This document shows positions 57,600 to 64,000 of a stretch of DNA of 64,000 bases, piece after piece. Where the stretch lies: contig CM037791.1 of NCBI GenBank assembly GCA_021229015.1, forward strand, positions 55,435,741 to 55,499,740. The letters are read 5' to 3'. The notes below the pieces were generated by a model. The model saw only the letters and a program-made list of their open reading frames with translations, was not told the DNA's origin and did no database searches. The translations under genes and the position numbers were made by a program. Source of the DNA: Solen grandis (Eukaryota; Mollusca; Bivalvia; Adapedonta; Solenidae). Each line of letters begins with the position of its first letter. The first letter of the stretch is position 1.

Positions 57600-57960
57600 C
57601 TTATGAAATTATAATGTCGGCAATACCGGTTCTTGTAAAAATGAAGCTCCACGCTCTTTTAAATCATTTATATATATTTCAAATTCTTATAATTATGTTT
57701 GTTTTACTGGTAGAAAAATAGGTGTATCAAAACGCAAATTCCAACGAGTGTAATTAGTTTGTGTAACGCGTCGAAAAACTGGAACTTCCTCCCCATTTAC
57801 AATACTTTCACCACAAATATTCGAAAATATAAGCAATGTTTGATTGAAACTGTTTGCTGTTTTTGTTTTAGAAGCAGAGGCTTGAAATTCTCACAAAACC
57901 ACTTTCCATTTTCCTTCCAGTATATGCGGTGTTTTTAAATGTACTTTAAAATCCCAGGGT
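57600..57960 (-). pseudogene. Remnant of a single-jelly-roll (penton-type) capsid protein
   Basis: No frame is long, but two adjacent minus-strand frames carry linked, coding-like text. One (about 57860-57695) reads LLIFSNICGESIVNG followed by VPVFRRV. The next (about 57682-57605), after a frame change, reads FEIYINDLKERGASFL and ends in TAA. In Polinton, adintovirus and related penton-type proteins the C-terminal part has the order 'Y..CDI...VG...PLLR', then 'F..I.I.I.D..G..V.F'. The resemblance is in pattern and order; I have not aligned it. It is disrupted and not functional. Confidence 0.4.
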
Positions 57961-58527
57961 TTATTTTCGGGAAAATAAACTACTTTCCTCAGTTTTTAAA
58001 TACACAATCATGTTCCCTTAACTTCCTCGCTCGAAACAATTACCCTTATGTCTTTAAAAATATCCCTTTTCTCACATTATATATGAAGAAAGCACGTCTG
58101 TGTATTTTCTCGCTAACCTTAACCTCCACATTTATGCAAACATTCTTAAACATCAAATATTGAGGTACAAGGGTTCAGCGAAGAGTAAACGCGGTGACCG
58201 ACTGATATTGCAAGATTTTAAACAAGGGATTAAGACTGTGGCAAATTCTCGAAACTTGGTTATTTATTTACTATTTAGTCTTGGTCTGTTGTGAAATAGT
58301 TGATGTAAAGAGATTTAATTTCTTATTCAATGAAAATCTTGTCTAATCAAACAATAACATTAAATACTATAACATTTGAAACCGTTGCAAAATACATGCG
58401 AACAAAATCATGACAAATGGGAGGAAATTTCAATTGAAATATTGAGTTACACCTTTATTTAGACAGTGACAGAGCGAGATAAATTCCTAAACACACCATC
58501 GGTCAACGTCTATATAGGCGATCTGGT
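57960..58527. other. No gene recognised between the capsid-like remnant and the right terminal repeat
   Basis: AT-rich sequence with short open frames on both strands. It may be further decayed coding sequence of the element, but I see no motif that supports this. Confidence 0.3.
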
Positions 58528-58777
58528 CTTAATAATGCGCGGTTGATGTTTTGACGCGCCAACTGACCTGGTGACATCTCCTAGTTTATGTATCATGGGC
58601 ATGCGCAGTCGGTTACCTAGATCATTGACCACAATTCAATCTTAACCTTGAATCATGAGCATGCGCAGTCGGTGGCCTAGGTCATTGACCGTGATGACGT
58701 AGGTTTGACCTACTTACCCAGATCTGGGACTGGACCCTCCGGACCCTCCTCCACTAGACCTCATTTGCTACTACTCG
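58528..58777 (-). repeat. Right terminal inverted repeat of the ~5.7-kb element
   Basis: This is the inverse complement of 53096-53258 plus 53875-53963. It contains two inverted copies of the CTGCGCATG iteron (near 58599 and 58655), 'CCCAGATCTGGGACTGG', and ends with 'CTACTCG' at 58777. The similarity is high, which suggests a fairly young or gene-converted pair. Confidence 0.8.
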
Positions 58778-58784
58778 CACGTAG

Positions 58785-60263
58785 TATGGAGGCTATTCGT
58801 TGCCAAAAATCCAGCCTTGTTGATCGGAGTTGAACAGTTTATTTTCCGAAAAAATACACAATTCATTTGAATTTCTTAGTATTTAAACTCCAGAGATACA
58901 TTCTTGGCCTGAATTTACCGATGCAACATTGTAAATACGTATTTCAACAAAATGCATTTTGATAAACTACAAAACGCCTTCTTACTTTAACGCTCGCAAC
59001 TTTACATTGTCCGACCATCATGATTCGGCTCAGTTTAATCCAGGTTTACACGTTTGCAATGTTGATAAATAAGCTTCGCCCATTTCCCCGCCCACTACAT
59101 CATCGTAAATAAACGTAATTGTCCGCTCACTTTCGGTATTTTCCGACAACGACTGGCAAATCTCCACGCAGTTATCTCCCATGTACGAATAAGGAAAGTG
59201 TTGCAGCGTGTAGGTCTACACATTCAAGGTAAATGCATTATGAGAATTAAACAGTATCACAATTATTTACTAAGCATCATGTGTTTCAGTTGCATGATTG
59301 CCATTGTATGCAGGTATTGAATCAACATCAGAAGATGTAAAAAAGATTAGTTTTTGAAACGTACCCCACCTACATTGTAAAGCCAGCAATATAAGCGCAG
59401 CATGGCGTAAATTTATATTTAGATTTTTTTATCCCTGGCCAGGATTTTAACTTTGATGTTTTTTAGTCGAACCACCAAAGCCACATGATATGAGAACCCA
59501 CTTCACCACAATTGAGCTTTTTTCAAAATTTAATATCTAGCCACTGCCATTACTGGTGTTGTGAATTCGCGCTCAATGCCACTTTCATAAAAAAGTCGAT
59601 TTTTTTATTCACAATTTTCAGAAAAACAATGCATAATTTTCACAAACAGAGCTGAGGTGTACCGGACTCAATTTTTTTAATAACAATTCAAGAACACATC
59701 CAAAATTAAGGTGCCTTAAGTTGTCAATATTTTCAGACTCAGGTAAATACGAAATCTTTCTGTACTTACCGATTTATCATGGTGTAAGAGTTACCTCTCT
59801 TTATTTTCCGCTCGTGAAATTTGGTTCCGCCTTTAAATCTTCGCCTATTTCCGTGATACTGCCATATATGGAAGTTGCAAAATCGTCTACAAATGTTTAT
59901 CGCGTAGAAATGTAAAAGTCAAGTATGCAGTTGTAAGCCTGAGAGTGTTATCTGATGCGGCTCCATTCTCGAACGTCGTGATGTACGGCGTAAAACGTGT
60001 CGTGTATGTCGTTGTACATTTCGTAAAATTGAGTTTGAAAAATTATAAATATTATTTGCATTTTATCTTAGCTGCATGTTACCAAATTACATTCTAGAAG
60101 TAAAAACGTTACTAGTTAAATCGAGATAATCAAAACGCACAATACGAGCACAATATGTACCTCTCGGATAAACGTTTATACTTTTACAAATCTGTTTAGT
60201 TGAACCGAAGTATAAATTGTCATGATTACAAGGCTGGATTTTTGGCAACGAATAGCCTCCATA
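58785..60263. mobile_element. 1.48-kb TIR-bounded element, no transposase
   Basis: Perfect ~36-bp terminal inverted repeats, TATGGAGGCTATTCGTTGCC plus 'AAAAATCCAGCCTTGT', are at 58785-58820 and (inverted) 60228-60263. Both flanks are the CGCACGTAGTA minisatellite, so it inserted into that repeat. The interior has no credible transposase frame. The superfamily is not recognised. Confidence 0.75.
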
Positions 60264-60265
60264 CT

Positions 60266-60330
60266 CGTAGTAGCTATTACGTGCGCACGTAATAGTTATC
60301 ACGTTCGCACGCAGTAGTTATCGCGTCCCA
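60266..60330. repeat. Palindromic ACGTGCGCACGT minisatellite
   Basis: About three ~22-bp units of the type 'AGTAGCTATTACGTGCGCAC', with the variant 'GTTATCACGTTCGCACGCAG'. Confidence 0.7.
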
Positions 60331-61164
60331 CCACTTGATTTTAATTCATTACCTTCAATCACATTCTTGCATGGGGAGATATATCCCAAAGCAAATACCT
60401 GCGGCATGCTTTTGCAGTTGCCTGTAAATAAAAAATAAGAACAGTTCAAATCCCAAATGGTGTTTGGGATTTCAAATTCACCAGGATTTGGATTAGCATG
60501 GTTATTTTATCAAGATGAAAAGTAATTTTACATAATATTTCTGAAACAAATGTCTGGATACCAAAGTGAAACATCACCTGAGTTTGAATCACTTAAATAC
60601 ACTTTTTTCACTCTAAGATTTTTTTTTAACAAATCTAGATTTAACTTCAAGACAATGTTAATGTCCATGAGATAAAATATTTGAAATCAGTGTTTATGGC
60701 TGTAATATTTAAATGAATATTTGTATATCTTATCTGTAAGTCTTAGAATTATTTCCTTTGAATTATTGAAGCTAAATTTTCACTTTATATTTTCTCCTCG
60801 TTCATTCACTTCATTTTAACTCAATTAATTCGAAGCAATGTTTATGGCTACAAGGCCTCAGCTAAATTTAATTATATTTAAAATGCCAATTTTACAGTTT
60901 CAGACTCTATCAATTTCATTTATCAAGCATAAGGGCAGTGAGGTCCAGTCGTAAGTTACCATTATATAACAATGGAACTGAATTTTGTGAGTTCAAACAC
61001 CAATTTGGGCAAGAATCTGCCATAGCCTTACACGGTTCAAGTAATGGCCAAATCCAAGAATTACTGACAAAGAACTTTTTTGAATTAAATAGATGCTTAA
61101 ACTAATAAGCAATCTTTTTGGAACTATATATATATATATGATAACCATTGTGTAAAAACTTGAT
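60331..61164. other. No gene seen: AT-rich
   Basis: No coding frame and no clear repeat family. Confidence 0.35.
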
Positions 61165-61385
61165 AGCCTTTGGATGCACACGCAGTAGCTATCACTTGCA
61201 CAAGTGATAATTATGTCTAAGCATACGATAACCTTATTTACCACGTGCAAACGCAATAACTACTGCATGTGAACATTGTAGCTACTGCATGCATATGCGA
61301 AAGCTACTGCATGCGAACACAGTGGTTATTGCATGGGGCGTGATATAAAAATTATTTCTTCCATGTCTCCTTGATGCCACTATTT
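61165..61385. repeat. Diverged ACGTGCGCACGT minisatellite with conserved edge
   Basis: About eight decayed units ('GCAGTAGCTATCACTTGCAC', 'AGCTACTGCATGCATATGCG', and so on), ending in 'CTTCCATGTCTCCTTGATGC', the same edge seen at 62170-62205 and, inverted, at 53020-53049. Confidence 0.6.
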
Positions 61386-62084
61386 TATATTAATTTAATG
61401 GTGCAATTATACCAGGAAAATATATGATATGAAAAAAAAGGTGTGTGTGTGTGGGGGGGGGGGACATTTTTACTACTTCACCAGTCCCAATAATATACTT
61501 ATTTTTGCTAACAACAGTGTAATAGTCACCCATTTTATTTTATAAGTTGATTGTAGGTTGTGTAAAATCTAGTTTACAAAAGCTGCAATTTTCTATTCTC
61601 TTCTTCGAGCATTTATGAAAAGTGCTTTAACATGTATAGATGGACAGTTTTTCATGCAGCTTGTTGCTTATGAAGATGTATCAACACGCAAACTAAGACT
61701 GTAAACATTGTATAATGTCTGTTGTATTAAAAGCCTCATATGATTTTATTGTTCTGATTGCAACAATATGCAAGTAATTTCCTTTTGTAAATTTTATTAA
61801 AAGTTTCAATTTACTAGTATTTACTTCATCAGATGTTAGTATTGTTTTAAGTAATCCTACAACCTTTAACATCCCTAGTGACAAACAGAGCCGGATCCAG
61901 GAGTTCGGGTTAGGGGGCGTATTTTTTTTTTAAAAAAAATACAGGCAGTAACAATGCAATCGGCTTGCCGCTTTGCCAGGGCCGTTTTAAGGGTGTAGTT
62001 CCGGTTGAACTAGGCATCTTGGGGAATTCCTGTGCGATTTTTTTTTAAATTTAAAGCTGTAGAAAACTGCAAAACTAGTGTAAA

Positions 62085-62205
62085 ACTTCTACGTGCGCAC
62101 TTAAAGCTACTACGTGCGCACGTAAAAGCTACTACCGCACGTAAAAGCTACTTGCGCACGTATTATAAAAAATATCTTCCATGTCACCTTTATGCCACCG
62201 TATAA
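62085..62205. repeat. ACGTGCGCACGT minisatellite with conserved edge
   Basis: Four units ('TACTACGTGCGCACGTAAAA', and so on), followed by 'TCTTCCATGTCACCTTTATG' and 'CCACCGTATAAATT', which is the inverse complement of 53020-53049. Confidence 0.7.
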
Positions 62206-62209
62206 ATTG

Positions 62210-63047
62210 CACAAATTTTTGACATTTCGCGTTATAACTTAGTTCAGGTTGCCTTTTGCAATGATTCGTTTTCCATGTGTTAATTGAATATCAGACTGAT
62301 CGGACAGTGCATAGAATATAATGGTAGTATACATTTGTAGAAAGTTACGTCCTCCGTAATCAAGTGATGTCAGATGGCGTTCCTTATTATGTTCAATATA
62401 CAGTACAGAGGGACAAAAAAAATGAATTTGGCAATTCTGCGGTTCTAGTGCCAGTGATCTTGGTCTGCTTTGTTTGCCAAGGCGTCAACACGTGACTAAA
62501 TGAAGTAAAGGGGTCATTTTTCTCTTCAATTTGTTTTATTACATTATGTAGTACGACTGCTCAAAACACGTCATATTACAAATACTGTATGAATACATAC
62601 CCCTCTACCCACTGTATTTTTTTTTTTCGATTTCTAAAGTACAGTATTTTCGTATTTCAGAAGTATCTTTCTCGAAAATTTGAACATTTTCTATCAGGAC
62701 ATATATATACCTGTGAATAACGTATAAGATCACGAGTGAAAATGTTAAAATGTACAAAAACGAACAAACTGATAAAAATCATGCAATGACTCATTTATTG
62801 ATGTGTGCTGTATTTAAAAAGGAGCAGTACCACAATTCGGTTGGCGCAATACGAATAACTACACTATGGGTACATATCGTCTATTGAAGGATATAAAGGT
62901 TCGACAGCAATCAGCATATATAAAAAGAAGGCAAATGAACATTTCTGGCTTTCAATGGACGATATATTTCTGATTATCAGCGCACATTAAAGAAGAGAAA
63001 CAACTGGCATAAGATCAAATAGACTATTCAAATGAAGTATTTGCTAG

Positions 63048-63086
<39 letters not shown>

Positions 63087-63210
63087 ACATATGAATTGTG
63101 CAGTTATATTAAATAATGCAAAGATTGGTTCACAGTTCTTAGTCACCGATACCTATGGATTCATTATTTCTGTTTTGTTTTTGTTTTTGTTAAAGTATGT
63201 ACATTGTCCA
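62210..63210. other. No gene seen; (CT)n tract
   Basis: It contains the repeat shared with 41950-42260 (62225-62310) and a (CT)n run at 63049-63082. No coding frame is convincing. Confidence 0.4.
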
Positions 63211-63213
63211 CTG

Positions 63214-63828
63214 TCATTTAGAGCAGACGACACATGGAAGTTCTCGACCATTCGCATATGGAGGGCATGGAAGGGAACCACACCGGGCTTCTGCGAAGTA
63301 AAGCACTTTTCCCGGCCGATTAATTACTTTTCCACGACTACTCTCTGCTGCAGCATCCAAACAGATGAACTCAGTAGCAGACGGATGCTCATGGAATCCG
63401 CCCACCAGATACCCTTTGTATTCCGTATCCCAGCCTGGGTAGCACGTATTTCTGCCAGGTATCATTACAATACCGCCACGTACAGTTTCACAAACTGCGC
63501 ATGGCACAGTGTGGCCCTTTAGTTCTTTGTTGAAAAAAGTCTGACTGCGTCCTTTCATCCAATTCATATATTGCACCGTGAACTAAAATAGAGATTTTTT
63601 GTTTGACGTCGTCAAAATGGCCCCACGTTGGACCGGACGGTAAACAGAGGTGATCAGCAGCGCCACCTTTGTCTCCGTATCTAGAGCCGCCTACAAACCC
63701 GCTGTATACGAGCTGAGAGCCGTTACCAGGGCATACCGTTCTCCCCCATCTAGTATAAACATTCCTGCGGCTGGCAACTGGCTCAGCAGAACTTGGTTCC
63801 ACTGTGTACATCGGTTGCTTCATACCTC
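63214..63828 (-). CDS. Short-chain collagen C4-like protein, terminal exon (apparent frameshift)
   Basis: The exon starts after the acceptor 'TTTTACTTAACAG' (63828). The first frame encodes VYTRWGRTVCPGNG, VYSGFVGGSRYGDKGGAAD and PTWGHFDD. The second, overlapping frame encodes VPCAVCETVRGG, MIPGRNTCYPGWDTEYKGY, TEFICLD and a C-terminal CPPYANGRELPCVVCSK before TGA (63216-63214). Together these are the two halves of the conserved Cys-rich C-terminal domain of invertebrate 'short-chain collagen C4-like' proteins, probably secreted. The halves are one base out of frame, and the change falls at or near an A6 run (63533-63538 on the plus strand). That could be an assembly error or a real disabling mutation. 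The N-terminal coiled-coil or collagen exons would lie beyond the right edge of the window. Confidence 0.7.
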
Positions 63829-64000
63829 CTGTTAAGTAAAACATAGCATTAATTGTTTATTAATGTCCTAAAACTCATGGCAAAGGAGAAGGAATATAGG
63901 TTGCAAAATAAAGTATGGACTTCAATGCACCATTTCTTTCAGAAATATATTTTGATATCAGTGTTTTGGTCAAGGATATCGACTCAATAGAAGACAAAAT

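Noticed and set aside
63091..63522. 143-codon plus-strand frame
   Set aside because: Antisense to the recognisable collagen C4-like exon.

Overview
This window looks like AT-rich nuclear DNA from an invertebrate, most probably a bivalve mollusc. The main evidence is spliced genes, tRNA-derived SINE heads, element families built from tandem cores with short inverted ends, (TTTG)n SINE tails, a Harbinger-like transposase, a LINE tail, and exons of Star/FkbM-like and short-chain-collagen-C4-like genes. There are no bacterial signatures. A 100-base assembly gap lies at 28770-28869.

Layout. Positions 1-20100 hold a very diverged higher-order tandem array of about 300-350-bp monomers. Each monomer has a polypyrimidine-AG edge and an exon-like core, and a tRNA-derived SINE is locked into the repeat phase. 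From 21356 to 23163 there are a candidate internal exon, which resembles the array core, and a candidate terminal exon with a poly(A) signal; these may be the 3' end of the gene from which the array arose. A satellite-cored element (24190-25077) and an 88-bp palindrome (25564-25651) follow. Next comes a parvovirus NS1-like endogenous element on the minus strand (25887-28013): an HUH nuclease half and an SF3 helicase half in the same frame, separated by a single TGA. Positions 30960-32045 hold a truncated DDE_Tnp_4/Harbinger-like transposase gene, and 35417-37299 the 3' part of a LINE.

The best host gene is a three-exon Star-like FkbM-family gene on the minus strand (exons 51001-51414, 44872-45066 and 42618-43016). 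All its junctions have consensus splice sites and are in phase 0. Its large first intron carries a piggyBac-type MITE, SINE pieces and a six-unit tandem element whose units each contain an RFX X-box-like palindrome.

From 53096 to 58777 there is an element bounded by about 250-bp inverted repeats. It encodes a C2H2 zinc-finger protein, a small basic protein with a frameshift, and remnants that look like the C-terminal part of a Polinton/adenovirus-type single-jelly-roll capsid protein. One terminal repeat carries an extra 616-bp segment that contains a complete 136-163-codon ORF of unknown function. A second TIR-bounded element of 1.48 kb (58785-60263) lies immediately outside, and arrays of a palindromic ACGTGCGCACGT minisatellite flank both. 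At the right edge (63214-63828) is the last exon of a short-chain collagen C4-like gene with an apparent one-base frameshift in an A6 run. Most of the remaining sequence is non-coding repeat debris.
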